Shown here in pieces: positions 45,290 through 55,127 of a DNA stretch of 64,000 nt (position 1 is its first letter; each line of letters begins with the position of its first letter). The translations under genes were made by a program, and so were the position numbers. This DNA is from Alphaproteobacteria bacterium (GTDB lineage: Bacteria; Pseudomonadota; Alphaproteobacteria; Rhodospirillales; Rhodospirillaceae). The stretch spans positions 62,001-126,000 of the forward strand of contig JAURPI010000017.1 of the NCBI GenBank assembly GCA_030835385.1. Direction: 5' to 3'. Under the pieces are notes generated by a model. The model was not told the DNA's origin. It ran no database searches and saw nothing but the letters and a program-made list of their open reading frames with translations.

Positions 45290-47008
45290 ATGAACACCGC
45301 GACCATCTCACCAGTTCAGAAACCTTGGCTTGATAGCTATCCCGCGTTTACCGACTGGGACATGCCGATCGTGCCCGAACCCGCGCACGCGGCATTTGAC
45401 CGCAGCGTCGCAGCCTATCCCGAACGTGTTTGCATGGAATTCCTAGGCCGCACATGGACCTATCGCGAGACCGGCACCATGGTCCGTGCGGCAGCGAAAG
45501 GTCTGCAAGAGCTGGGCATAAAAAAAGGTGACCGCGTTGCTTTGATGCTGCCCAACACCCCCTACTACATCGTCCTTTTTCATGCCGTGCTGTTGGTTGG
45601 TGGCGTGGTCGTCAACATCAATCCACTTTACGCCCAGCGTGAACTAGATGAATTGGTCAAGGATTCACGACCGCACATGTTGGTCACCATGGATCTGGAG
45701 GCCATGTACCCAAAGGCGCACGAGACAGTAGAACAGAATGGCATAGAAAAACTGCTGTTGTGTTCCATGACCGAGGTGTTGCCATGGCGTAAAGCGGTGC
45801 TGTTCAACATCTTCCGGCGCAAAACCCTAGCCCGCGTTGAAGACAATGATCGCCTGGTCTTATTCGAAGACCTGATTGAGAACGACGGCGGGTTTACGCC
45901 GGTTAAGATCACACCAGACGAAGATTTGGCAGTACTACAGTATACCGGAGGCACTACAGGAATTCCCAAAGCCGCCATGCTGACCCATGCGAATGTCAGC
46001 GCCAATGCGATCCAAGTTGCAGCCTGGTACAACAACAGCAAGATCGGCGAAGAAAAATTTCTCGCTGCCCTTCCGTTCTTTCATGTATTTGCCATGACCG
46101 TTGCCCTGATGACAGGACTACGGTACGGCGCTCAAATTATCATGTTGCCGCGCTTCGACTTGAAAACATGCTTGCGAGCGATTGCACATAAGAAACCAAC
46201 TTTCTTTCCGGCTGTGCCAACAATCTTTACCGCGATCAATACATTTCCAAAGATCAAAGAGTACGACTTGTCTTCGATGAAGGTCTGTATATCCGGTGGA
46301 GCTCCACTGCCGGTAGAAGTGAAGAAAGAATTTGAGCGCATTTCCGGATGCGTGGTTGTTGAAGGTTACGGCCTTAGTGAAACCTCTCCTGTTGCAACCA
46401 CTAATCCCACTGTTGGTGTAAACAAAGCGGGGTCTGTTGGCATCCCCATGCCAGGCACCACCGTAGAAATTCATTCATTGGAGGAGCCGGGGAGACTGAT
46501 GCTTACCGGTGAACGCGGCGAAGTTTGCATTCGTGGGCCACAGGTTATGAAAGGCTACTGGGACAATCCCGAAGAGACTGCAAAAGTCATGCAAGGTGGC
46601 GCCTTTCGCACCGGCGACGTCGGCTACATGGACGAAGATGGCTATGTTTTCCTTGTCGACCGTTTGAAAGACATCATTATCGCCGGTGGCTACAAAATTT
46701 ACCCACGTATGGTCGAAGAAGCCATTTACGAACACCCAGCAGTAGCCGAAGTCAACGTAATCGGGGTCGAAGACAAATATCGCGGCCAGGCGCCAAAAGC
46801 GTTCATCCGTCTGAAAGAAGATGAGACTCTGACTGAAGACGAGCTCAATTCATTTTTGAAAGACAAGCTTTCAGCAATTGAACGGCCAGACTCCTACGAG
46901 TTTCGAGACGAACTTCCCAAAACCATGATCGGCAAACTATCTAAGAAAGAACTGAAAGCCGAGGAAGAAGTTCAAGGCAACACCCCAGCCGAGGAGAGCG
47001 CGGCATGA
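45290..47008 (+). CDS. fadD: long-chain acyl-CoA ligase (FadD-like)
   Basis: A 572-residue AMP-forming ligase that activates fatty acids to acyl-CoA. The AMP/ATP loop YTGGTTGIPKAAMLTH, ISGGAPLPVEVKKEFE, GYGLSETSPV and the hinge/fatty-acid motif DVGYMDEDGYVFLVDRLKD, with the catalytic Lys in TMIGKLSKKEL, are present. ATG 45290 follows a TTG in frame. The C-terminal tail is Glu/Ala rich. The MerR gene overlaps its stop as ATGA, starting a coupled beta-oxidation operon. Confidence 0.94.
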   Translation: MNTATISPVQKPWLDSYPAFTDWDMPIVPEPAHAAFDRSVAAYPERVCMEFLGRTWTYRETGTMVRAAAKGLQELGIKKGDRVALMLPNTPYYIVLFHAVLLVGGVVVNINPLYAQRELDELVKDSRPHMLVTMDLEAMYPKAHETVEQNGIEKLLLCSMTEVLPWRKAVLFNIFRRKTLARVEDNDRLVLFEDLIENDGGFTPVKITPDEDLAVLQYTGGTTGIPKAAMLTHANVSANAIQVAAWYNNSKIGEEKFLAALPFFHVFAMTVALMTGLRYGAQIIMLPRFDLKTCLRAIAHKKPTFFPAVPTIFTAINTFPKIKEYDLSSMKVCISGGAPLPVEVKKEFERISGCVVVEGYGLSETSPVATTNPTVGVNKAGSVGIPMPGTTVEIHSLEEPGRLMLTGERGEVCIRGPQVMKGYWDNPEETAKVMQGGAFRTGDVGYMDEDGYVFLVDRLKDIIIAGGYKIYPRMVEEAIYEHPAVAEVNVIGVEDKYRGQAPKAFIRLKEDETLTEDELNSFLKDKLSAIERPDSYEFRDELPKTMIGKLSKKELKAEEEVQGNTPAEESAA

Positions 47009-47493
47009 GTGCGTCATTAGCAGCGATCCAGAAAGAGACCGGGGATAGGTTCTATAGCACCAACCAGCTTGCCGAAGACGCGGGAGTGACCGCTCGCACT
47101 GTCCGCTTTTATGAAGGTCGTGGCTTGCTGCAGCCTCAACTGGCCGGATCTACCCGCGTCTACACTCATGGTGACCGGGCGCGCCTACAGATCATTCTGC
47201 GCGGCAAGCGACTAGGCTTCTCGCTTGATGAAATCCAAGAATATTTGGAGCTTTATGATGCTGACGCTGAGCACATCAGCCAGGTTCTTCACATTCGCCA
47301 CAAAGCTCGAGAACGCGCAGATGACCTACGCGCCAAGCTCAGAGATATTGAAGACTCTCTAAAGGAACTCGAACAGATCGAACAGGACGCCATTCAAAAC
47401 CTTAAGAGTAAGGGCGTTGACCCTGACTCCCCAGCGTCTTCGATCAGACCCAAACATCAGAACAAAACACAGAAAGAAGGGATGGATACATGA
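47005..47493 (+). CDS. MerR-family transcriptional regulator of the fatty-acid operon
   Basis: A 162-residue MerR protein. The winged helix is FYSTNQLAEDAGVTARTVRF, followed by YEGRGLLQPQL, then a coiled-coil dimerisation helix (residues about 95-135). No metal-binding cysteines, so a small-molecule ligand such as an acyl-CoA is likely (compare LiuR). ATG 47005 overlaps the ligase stop and its own stop overlaps the thiolase start, each as ATGA. Located inside the operon, it presumably controls the operon through the palindrome at 45190-45203. Confidence 0.92.
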   Translation: MSASLAAIQKETGDRFYSTNQLAEDAGVTARTVRFYEGRGLLQPQLAGSTRVYTHGDRARLQIILRGKRLGFSLDEIQEYLELYDADAEHISQVLHIRHKARERADDLRAKLRDIEDSLKELEQIEQDAIQNLKSKGVDPDSPASSIRPKHQNKTQKEGMDT

Positions 47494-48626
47494 CCGATGC
47501 AGTAATTGCTGGCTATGCCCGCTCACCTCTGACACTAGCCAACAAAGGTGGCTTGGTTAGAACGCGACCGGATGACTTGGCCGCAGCCGTCGTCAAAGCC
47601 CTTGTCGAACGGTCAGGAGTTGACCCGGACACTGTGGAGGACCTGGTCTTGGGATGTGCTTTTCCTGAGGGCGAGCAAGGCCTCAACGTAGCACGCAACA
47701 TCGTGTTTCTAGCTGGATTGCCGAACAGTGTGGCGGGCACCACCATCAACCGGTTCTGCGGCTCTTCAATGCAAGCCATCCACACGGCAGCGGGCTCGAT
47801 TGCCATGGGCGCCGGGGAGGCATTCATCTGCGCCGGTATTGAAAGCATGACGCGTATTCCTATGCCCGGATTTAACCCAATGCTTAACCCAACGCTCGTG
47901 AAGGCAGAACACGCCGCCTATATGGGCATGGGCGAGACCGCCGAGAATTTGGCAAAGAAATATGAAATTTCACGGGACAAACAAGACGCCTTTGCAGTTG
48001 AAAGTCACAAGCGAGCGGCGGCGGCCCAAGCTGCGGGAAAATTTGATGACGAAATCGTACCCATTGAAACAAAGGATGGGGTAGTCGACAAAGATGGCTG
48101 TATCCGACCAGACACCACCATGGACGTTCTCGCTGACCTCAACCCGGCATTCGATCAAGCTGGATCAGTCACGGCCGGCACATCGTCACCCCTCACCGAC
48201 GGGTCCGCTGCCGTACTTGTGACAAGCGAAGCTTATGCGAAGAAACACGGCTTGACGCCTTTGGCGCGTATTAAGTCCATTGCTGTCGCAGGATGTGACC
48301 CAGAAATTATGGGGATCGGCCCCGTCAATGCGACCAACAAAGCATTGGACCGTGCGGGTCTGAAACTCGATGACATCGACGTCATCGAACTCAACGAAGC
48401 CTTCGCAGCTCAGTCGCTGGCAGTAGTTCATGATCTAAATATTGACCTCAGCAAGACCAATATCGACGGAGGCGCCATCGCCCTTGGTCACCCGCTTGGC
48501 GCAACCGGCGCTCGCATCACCGGTAAAGCGGCACAGATCATGCGACGCGAAGGAAAGAAATATGCCCTTGCCACCCAGTGCATTGGTGGCGGCCAGGGCA
48601 TCGCGACAGTTCTGGAGGCGCTGTAA
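47490..48626 (+). CDS. acetyl-CoA acyltransferase (thiolase)
   Basis: A 378-residue thiolase that cleaves 3-ketoacyl-CoA with CoA. The acyl-enzyme Cys90 is in NRFCGSSMQAIH; His334 in GGAIALGHPLGATGAR and Cys364 in QCIGGGQG complete the site. No signal peptide. ATG 47490 overlaps the MerR stop; its own TAA overlaps the next ATG by one base (TAATG). Confidence 0.95.
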   Translation: MTDAVIAGYARSPLTLANKGGLVRTRPDDLAAAVVKALVERSGVDPDTVEDLVLGCAFPEGEQGLNVARNIVFLAGLPNSVAGTTINRFCGSSMQAIHTAAGSIAMGAGEAFICAGIESMTRIPMPGFNPMLNPTLVKAEHAAYMGMGETAENLAKKYEISRDKQDAFAVESHKRAAAAQAAGKFDDEIVPIETKDGVVDKDGCIRPDTTMDVLADLNPAFDQAGSVTAGTSSPLTDGSAAVLVTSEAYAKKHGLTPLARIKSIAVAGCDPEIMGIGPVNATNKALDRAGLKLDDIDVIELNEAFAAQSLAVVHDLNIDLSKTNIDGGAIALGHPLGATGARITGKAAQIMRREGKKYALATQCIGGGQGIATVLEAL

Positions 48627-50962
48627 TGACCGACATCCGCAAAGCCGCGGTGATCGGCGCTGGCGTCATGGGTGCGGGCATAGCCGCTCACATTGCCAAC
48701 GCGGGTATCCCTGTCGTGCTCCTTGATATCGTGCCGAAAGACGACGACAACCGAAACGCCATCGCTGAATCCGCGATAAAAAAGATGCTTAAGACGGAAC
48801 CCGCGCCGTTTATGTCAAAACGGACTGCAAAGCTAGTCACCCCTGGCAACATCGAAGACCACATGGACTGGTTGTCAGATTGTGACTGGATCGTAGAAGC
48901 CGTTATTGAACGCCTCGACATCAAACAAGATCTCTACGCTAAAATTGCCAAGGTAAAAAAAGGCGGCGCGGTATTGTCATCCAATACTTCGACGATTCCC
49001 CTGAAAGACCTCACTGGCGGCATGGACGACGGCTTGGTTCCCGACTTCATGATCACGCACTTCTTCAATCCGCCGCGCTACATGCGGCTATTGGAACTCG
49101 TGTCGTCGGATAAAACGCGTCCTGAAGCGATCAAAGCGATAGAGTCATTTGGTGACATTAAGCTTGGCAAAGGTGTTATCCACGCCAAGGATACGCCGGG
49201 CTTCGTAGCCAATCGGATCGGTACGTACTGGTTCCAACTCGGGCTCGCAGGCGCGCTGGACCTCGGCCTAACCGTCGACGAAGCAGATGCAATAGGCAGT
49301 CGACCGTTCGGAATCCCAAAATCAGGGTTCTTCGGCACTTTGGATTTGGTTGGGCTCGACCTCATGCCTCACGTGGCAGCGTCAATGTTGGAACGCCTGC
49401 CAGACGACGACCCCTATCGGGAAATCCATTCTGAACCGCCAGTCGTCAAGAAAATGTTGGAAAACGGTTGGATAGGTCGCAAGGGACCAGGTGGCTTCTA
49501 TCGCCTCAATAAAGAAAACGGCAAGCGGGTCAAAGAAAGCATCGACCTTACCAGCGGTGAATATGCGCCATCGCAAAAAGCAGCATTGGAGAGTCTCAAT
49601 GCCTCCAAAGCCGGTGGCCTCCAAGCGTTGGTTCAGCACGAAGATAAAGGCGGCAAGTTTGCATGGTATCTCGCCTGTCATGCTCTGCCTTATGCGGCAG
49701 CGCTCGCACCCGAAATCGCCGAAACCGTGGTTGATGTCGATGCGGGCATGAAAGATGGATATGGTTGGAGGCAGGGTCCGTTCGAACTGATTGATGCCAT
49801 TAACGCGAAATGGTTAGCTGACAAACTGGACGCTGAGTCTATTGGCGTCCCGCCAATGCTTGCTCTCGCAGCTGAAAAAGGTGGGTTCTATCGCGTTGAA
49901 GACGGCGTGCGGCAATACCTCACCGTCGACGGGTCCTATAAAGATGTTCCTAAACCAGATGGGGTGTTGCGACTCTCTGACATTAAACTGGCCTCCAAAC
50001 CGGTGCTTAAGAATGGTTCAGCTTCAGTCTGGGATATAGGTGACGGTGTGCTGTGCTTTGAGTTTACCTCGAAGATGAACAGCCTCGATTCAGACATTAT
50101 GGCGCTCTACAAAAAGACGATTAAGCACATCAAAGGCGATGACGCTCAGAAAGCCTTGGTGATCTACAACGAGGGCAGCAACTTCTCCGTTGGTGCGAAT
50201 TTGGGATTGTTCCTGTTCGCCGCTAACATTGCCCTATGGGGTGAAATCGAAAGTCAAATCGAGGACGGCCAAAAAACCTATATGTCCCTCAAGCAAGCCC
50301 CCTTCCCGGTGGTGGCCGCGCCTTCAGGCATGGCCCTTGGTGGCGGTTGCGAAATTCTACTCCATGCGGATGCAGTGCAAGCCCATGCAGAAACCTACAC
50401 TGGGCTCGTAGAGGTGGGCGTAGGTATCATACCAGGCTGGGGTGGCTGCAAAGAAGTTTTGCTTCGGCTACAGAACCATCCACGTTTGCCACGCGGTCCG
50501 ATGCCTGCTGTTGCAAAAGCATTTGAGTTGATTGGCACGGCACAAGTGGCTAAGTCCGCCGCCGAAGCAATGGAGATGGGCTTGTTCCGAGATAGCGACG
50601 CGATCACCATGAACCGTGACCGGCTGCTTGCTGATGCCAAAGCCAAGGCACTCACACTGGCTCAAGACTATGCCCCCCCAGAAGAACAAGACCTGGTCTT
50701 ACCCGGTCCGACGGGTGAAGCGGCATTGCAGCTTGCCTTACATGACCTCACCCTTAAGGGCATGGCAACGCCACATGATCAAGTGGTTGCAGGCGCTTTG
50801 GCCACCGCCCTAACCGGCGGTGACACGGATATGACGGAAACCATGACCGAAAAAGAATTTCTCAAACTCGAGCGGACCACGTTCATGACTTTGGCCCGCA
50901 CTGAAGGCACGTTGGCACGCATGGAACACATGCTCGACACCGGCAAGCCGCTACGTAACTAG
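48626..50962 (+). CDS. 3-hydroxyacyl-CoA dehydrogenase / enoyl-CoA hydratase fusion
   Basis: A 778-residue bifunctional enzyme. The dehydrogenase comes first: the NAD loop is VIGAGVMGAGIAAHIANAG at the N-terminus, with the catalytic His in MITHFFNPP, unlike FadB/FadJ, where the hydratase is N-terminal. A crotonase domain occupies the last ~270 residues (GSNFSVGANLGLFLFA, SGMALGGGCEILLHAD, VEVGVGIIPGWGGC). The same domain order is seen in many alphaproteobacterial and actinobacterial proteins. ATG 48626; the frame is open back to 48578 inside the thiolase gene. Confidence 0.93.
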   Translation: MTDIRKAAVIGAGVMGAGIAAHIANAGIPVVLLDIVPKDDDNRNAIAESAIKKMLKTEPAPFMSKRTAKLVTPGNIEDHMDWLSDCDWIVEAVIERLDIKQDLYAKIAKVKKGGAVLSSNTSTIPLKDLTGGMDDGLVPDFMITHFFNPPRYMRLLELVSSDKTRPEAIKAIESFGDIKLGKGVIHAKDTPGFVANRIGTYWFQLGLAGALDLGLTVDEADAIGSRPFGIPKSGFFGTLDLVGLDLMPHVAASMLERLPDDDPYREIHSEPPVVKKMLENGWIGRKGPGGFYRLNKENGKRVKESIDLTSGEYAPSQKAALESLNASKAGGLQALVQHEDKGGKFAWYLACHALPYAAALAPEIAETVVDVDAGMKDGYGWRQGPFELIDAINAKWLADKLDAESIGVPPMLALAAEKGGFYRVEDGVRQYLTVDGSYKDVPKPDGVLRLSDIKLASKPVLKNGSASVWDIGDGVLCFEFTSKMNSLDSDIMALYKKTIKHIKGDDAQKALVIYNEGSNFSVGANLGLFLFAANIALWGEIESQIEDGQKTYMSLKQAPFPVVAAPSGMALGGGCEILLHADAVQAHAETYTGLVEVGVGIIPGWGGCKEVLLRLQNHPRLPRGPMPAVAKAFELIGTAQVAKSAAEAMEMGLFRDSDAITMNRDRLLADAKAKALTLAQDYAPPEEQDLVLPGPTGEAALQLALHDLTLKGMATPHDQVVAGALATALTGGDTDMTETMTEKEFLKLERTTFMTLARTEGTLARMEHMLDTGKPLRN

Positions 50963-50974
50963 GAGAACTGAACC

Positions 50975-52777
50975 ATGGCCGCTTATACTGCGCCCTTACG
51001 CGACATGCGCTTCGTCTACCATGAGCTACTCGGAGGAGACGCACTGGCAGACATACCGAGCTACGAAGATTTCACGCCGGATGTCGTTGATGCCGTCCTT
51101 GAAGAAGCCGGTAAGTTCACGGCAGAAGTTCTGCAGCCTCTCAATTTAAGCGGTGATAACGAAGGCTGCACGCTAGAAAACGGCGTCGTACGCACCCCCA
51201 AAGGATTCAAAGAAGCATACGACCAGTTCGCCAAAGGCGGTTGGACCGGACTTTCCGCTGATCCTGACTTTGGTGGTCAGGGGGCTCCCGCGGCACTGCA
51301 CTTTCTCATTCAAGAAATGATCTGCTCTAGCAATATGGCCTTTGGCATGTACCCCGGGCTGACCGAGGGGGCATATAATGCCATCAACCTCCACGGCAAC
51401 GACGAGCAGAAAGCGTTGTACCTGCCAAAGTTTGTTGAAGGCACGTGGTCCGGGACCATGTGTCTGACAGAACCACAGTGCGGCACCGACTTGGGTTTAA
51501 TCCGCACCAAGGCAGACCCCCAGGATGACGGCAGCTACAAAATCACCGGCACAAAAATATTTATTTCAGCCGGGGAGCATGATCTCACTGAAAATATTGT
51601 CCACTTAGTCTTGGCCCGCCTCCCCGATGCCCCCCCGGGTACAAAAGGCATCAGTTTGTTTGTTGTGCCAAAATTCATACCGAAAGAAGACGCCACGGTC
51701 GGGCCGCGCAATGGTATGGCCTGTGGTTCCATCGAGCACAAAATGGGCATCAAAGCCTCCGCGACCTGCGTTATGAACTTTGACGACGCAACGGGCTGGC
51801 TGGTTGGGCAGCCCCACAAGGGTATGCGCGCAATGTTTACCATGATGAACGCTGCTCGGCTTGGTGTGGGCATTCAGGGACTAGGCCTTGGCGAAGCTGC
51901 ATACCAAGGTGCTTTGACTTACGCCAAAGAACGTCTGCAGGGTCGCGCATTGAAGGGTGCTGAAACACCGGACAAACCTGCAGACTCTATCTTGGTACAC
52001 CCCGATGTGCGTAAGAACCTGCTGACAATGAAATCTCTGACAGAGGGCATGCGGGCGTTATCAATTTGGACCGGCATCAGTCTTGATCAAGCCGAAAAAT
52101 CAGAAGACCCCGCTGCCAAACAACGAGCAGATGATCTCGTTCAAGTGCTGACACCAATTATTAAATCCTTTGGCACGGACAGCGGGTTTCTGACCACCAA
52201 CCTCGGCGTACAAATTTTCGGAGGCCACGGTTACATTCATGAACATGGCATGGAGCAATTTGTCCGTGATGCCCGCATTACGCAGCTATATGAAGGCACT
52301 AATGGCATTCAGGCTTTAGACTTAGTCGGACGTAAAATGGGAATGCACTATGGGCGCTACCTACGAACGTTCTTTCATCCGGTCCAGGAGTTCATCGAAA
52401 CCAATGCAGATGATGCTGACCTTCAGCCCATGATCATAGGGCTAGCGAAAGCCTTTGGGCGCCTGCAACAAGCCACAGGGGTCTTGGCACAAAAAGGCCT
52501 CAGCAATCCTAACGAAGCCGCAGCAGGGGCGATGGATTATCTCAACCTATTTGGCTACGTAGCGCTCGCATTTATGTGGGCCCGGTCTGCCAAGATCGCC
52601 TTAGAGAAAAAGGACAGCGATGAGTCGGGCTTTTACTCTGGCAAACTGAAGACAGCGCGGTTCTATTACGAACGGGTCTTGCCTGAAACCAGCAGTTTGT
52701 TTGCTAAAATCATGGCTGGCGGAGACTCGATCATGGATATGGAAGAAGAGCTGTTTGGGGCCAGTGTTGCTGCCTAG
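50975..52777 (+). CDS. acyl-CoA dehydrogenase (large, DmdC/FadE12-like)
   Basis: A 600-residue FAD-dependent acyl-CoA dehydrogenase. CLTEPQCGTDLGLIRTKA and TKIFISAGEHDL are the FAD-binding segments, and the catalytic Glu is in YEGTNGIQALDLVGRKM. It has the extra ~150-residue C-terminal domain found in the long forms typified by DmdC (3-methylmercaptopropionyl-CoA dehydrogenase) but also in ordinary medium/long-chain enzymes. Context favours fatty acids. AGGAG precedes ATG 50975. Confidence 0.92.
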   Translation: MAAYTAPLRDMRFVYHELLGGDALADIPSYEDFTPDVVDAVLEEAGKFTAEVLQPLNLSGDNEGCTLENGVVRTPKGFKEAYDQFAKGGWTGLSADPDFGGQGAPAALHFLIQEMICSSNMAFGMYPGLTEGAYNAINLHGNDEQKALYLPKFVEGTWSGTMCLTEPQCGTDLGLIRTKADPQDDGSYKITGTKIFISAGEHDLTENIVHLVLARLPDAPPGTKGISLFVVPKFIPKEDATVGPRNGMACGSIEHKMGIKASATCVMNFDDATGWLVGQPHKGMRAMFTMMNAARLGVGIQGLGLGEAAYQGALTYAKERLQGRALKGAETPDKPADSILVHPDVRKNLLTMKSLTEGMRALSIWTGISLDQAEKSEDPAAKQRADDLVQVLTPIIKSFGTDSGFLTTNLGVQIFGGHGYIHEHGMEQFVRDARITQLYEGTNGIQALDLVGRKMGMHYGRYLRTFFHPVQEFIETNADDADLQPMIIGLAKAFGRLQQATGVLAQKGLSNPNEAAAGAMDYLNLFGYVALAFMWARSAKIALEKKDSDESGFYSGKLKTARFYYERVLPETSSLFAKIMAGGDSIMDMEEELFGASVAA

Positions 52778-52789
52778 CGACGCATCGGC

Positions 52790-53323
52790 ATGAACCTTCT
52801 CTTCCGCCTGCTCTGGATGATGATGACGGCGCATCGCCGAACCCGATGCGCTATGATGGAAGAAACACATCTGACGTTTCGTGTCATGCCGACTGATCTC
52901 GACGTCAATATGCACCTGACCAACTCCCGTTATTTCAGCTTTATGGATCTCAGTCGTGTTGATCACATGATCCGCAACGGAGCATGGAAAGATATTCGCG
53001 CTAATAAGCTAAAGCCCGTTTTGAGGTCAGGCTCCATCCGCTTTCGTCGCGCCGTGCCGCCGTTCAAAAAGGTCGACGTCACCACACGCGTTGTCGGTCT
53101 TGATGAAAAATGGATTTATCTGGAACACAAACTAATCGCGGGAGAAACCATCTATTCAGTGGCGATCCTCAAAGCCGCATTCCTCGATGAGACCGGACGA
53201 ATCCCCGTCGATCGGCTTCTTACGATGTTTAGATATGAGGGAGAGCTGCCACCAATGACGGAAGCGCTTGCCCTCATCAGGGATGCAGACGACGCGGTCA
53301 TGGAAGCGTCGGCCGCTAGTTAA
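52790..53323 (+). CDS. acyl-CoA thioesterase (hotdog fold, 4HBT-like)
   Basis: A 177-residue thioesterase-like protein. The hotdog signature is FRVMPTDLDVNMHLTNSRYF, with the catalytic Asp in the DLDVNMHLTN segment, and SIRFRRAVPPFKKVDVTTRV follows. It resembles the THEM6/FcoT-like family. The first ~20 residues are hydrophobic and may be a membrane association helix. Being last in the operon and 12 bases after the dehydrogenase, it may adjust acyl-CoA levels. ATG 52790. Confidence 0.85.
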   Translation: MNLLFRLLWMMMTAHRRTRCAMMEETHLTFRVMPTDLDVNMHLTNSRYFSFMDLSRVDHMIRNGAWKDIRANKLKPVLRSGSIRFRRAVPPFKKVDVTTRVVGLDEKWIYLEHKLIAGETIYSVAILKAAFLDETGRIPVDRLLTMFRYEGELPPMTEALALIRDADDAVMEASAAS

Positions 53324-53326
53324 CTC

Positions 53327-54928
53327 TTATGATGGAGCCGACAGATCTTCGCCAGCAAGTGCACGATTGATCAGCACCAAAGTTTCTTCAACACCGTAGA
53401 GCGCAATAAAAGACCCCATACGCGGCCCTTGGTCTTGTCCGAGTAGAATCTGGTACAGAGCTTTGAACCAATCTCGCAGACCCGGAAACGTATCTTCATT
53501 TGCTTTGCCAATTTCATAGACCAAGGATTGCAAGTCTTCCGCAGAAGCGCCTTGGCCACATTTTTCCAGCCCAGCCTTTAATGATTCAAGTGCTGGGCGT
53601 TCAGCCTCCGCCGGCAAACGATAGGTCTTTTGCGGCAGTACGAAGTCGTTGAAATAGGCAATGGCGTATGAAACCAATTTATTCAACAACGGATCTCTTT
53701 CCGGGCTGGCATCCGGCGCATACCTACTGATGTAGTGCCATAAGGCGGACGGATTATCCGAATTACACACACTGGCCAGATTGAGAAGAATTCCGAAGCT
53801 CAAACGCCCTTCTTCAGCCGGTGGATTTCCATTGTGGATATGCCACGTCGGATTGCTGAACTGGTCTTTTACTTCCTGCCCAGGAAACGATTTGAGATGA
53901 GAAAGATACTCATCCACAGATTTAGGAATGGTATCAAAGTACAAACGCTTCGCGGCTGTGGGCTTTTGAAACATGAATAAGGCGAGACTTTCGACAGGCG
54001 CGTACGTCAGCCATTCTTCTACCGAAAGACCATTACCCTTAGACTTTGAAATTTTTTGCCCTTGATCATCTAAAAACAATTCGTAGGTCAGACTCTGCGG
54101 CGGCGGGGAACCAAGCACCCGACATATCTTGCCAGAAAGTCTGACTGAATCGATCAAATCCTTACCAGACATTTCATAGTCGACGTCAAAAGCGTGCCAA
54201 CGCATCGCCCAATCGCATTTCCATTGTAATTTGCAATGCCCGCCGGTGACTGGCATTTCAACTTTGGCGCCGTCTTCATCCTGATAAACAATCGTACCTG
54301 CATCTACATTGCGCTCGACCACCGGTACTTGGAGCACACGCCCCGTTTTTGGACACACGGGCAAGAACGGTGAGTAAGTTGCGCGACGCTCGGGCCCTAA
54401 GGTCGGCAGGATAACATTGATAACTTTATCGTACTCCTGCAGCACCCTCAGGAGAGCCGCATCAAACTCGCCGGACTTATATGAGTCCGTTGAACTCTTG
54501 AACTCGTAATCGAATCCGAAAGAGTCCAAGAACCCCTTGAGCCGATCATTGTTGTGGTGGCCAAAACTCTCATGGGTGCCGAACGGATCAGGAATTTGAG
54601 TGAGCGGCTTGCCCAGATGCTCTTCAACCATCTCCTTATTGGGGATGTTGTCAGGGACTTTGCGGAGGCCGTCCATATCATCTGAGAAGGCGAACAAGCG
54701 TGTGGGCAAATCTGGCGCCAAGGCCTGAAATGCATTGCGCACCATTGTGGTTCGCACCACTTCAGCAAATGTACCGATATGTGGGAGCCCCGACGGTCCA
54801 TAGCCGGTCTCAAAAAGCACATAGCCCTTATCGCCAACACCGTTCTTAAGGCGTCCGTCAAGCAAAGCGCGGGCTTCGGCAAAAGGCCAAGCCTTGCTTT
54901 CACGTGCGATGGCGATGTCGTCAGTCAT
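53327..54928 (-). CDS. lysK: class I lysyl-tRNA synthetase
   Basis: A 533-residue class I LysRS, the archaeal-type enzyme found in many alphaproteobacteria. HIGH is represented by PHIGTFAEV (residues 49-57) and KMSKS by [32 protein letters not shown] is a class I LysRS landmark. It charges tRNA-Lys with lysine. ATG 54928. Its stop is three bases from the converging thioesterase stop. Confidence 0.96.
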   Translation of the reverse strand: MTDDIAIARESKAWPFAEARALLDGRLKNGVGDKGYVLFETGYGPSGLPHIGTFAEVVRTTMVRNAFQALAPDLPTRLFAFSDDMDGLRKVPDNIPNKEMVEEHLGKPLTQIPDPFGTHESFGHHNNDRLKGFLDSFGFDYEFKSSTDSYKSGEFDAALLRVLQEYDKVINVILPTLGPERRATYSPFLPVCPKTGRVLQVPVVERNVDAGTIVYQDEDGAKVEMPVTGGHCKLQWKCDWAMRWHAFDVDYEMSGKDLIDSVRLSGKICRVLGSPPPQSLTYELFLDDQGQKISKSKGNGLSVEEWLTYAPVESLALFMFQKPTAAKRLYFDTIPKSVDEYLSHLKSFPGQEVKDQFSNPTWHIHNGNPPAEEGRLSFGILLNLASVCNSDNPSALWHYISRYAPDASPERDPLLNKLVSYAIAYFNDFVLPQKTYRLPAEAERPALESLKAGLEKCGQGASAEDLQSLVYEIGKANEDTFPGLRDWFKALYQILLGQDQGPRMGSFIALYGVEETLVLINRALAGEDLSAPS

Positions 54929-55127
54929 ATCAACGGTCCGGTTACCTAGGGCGGCGCACCCTATGTGCCCGCGTTTTTAGGGTCAAGCCCGAGCAAGTCA
55001 CCTGCACACCTGGTTTAAGCTGGATTGGTCGACTCCGCTAGCGCTATACCAAGGGGTCTTTACTCAACAGCCATATTAATTTTGACCCACATTAGCCCCC
55101 CCATTATTGCAACGGCACGGCGCTCTC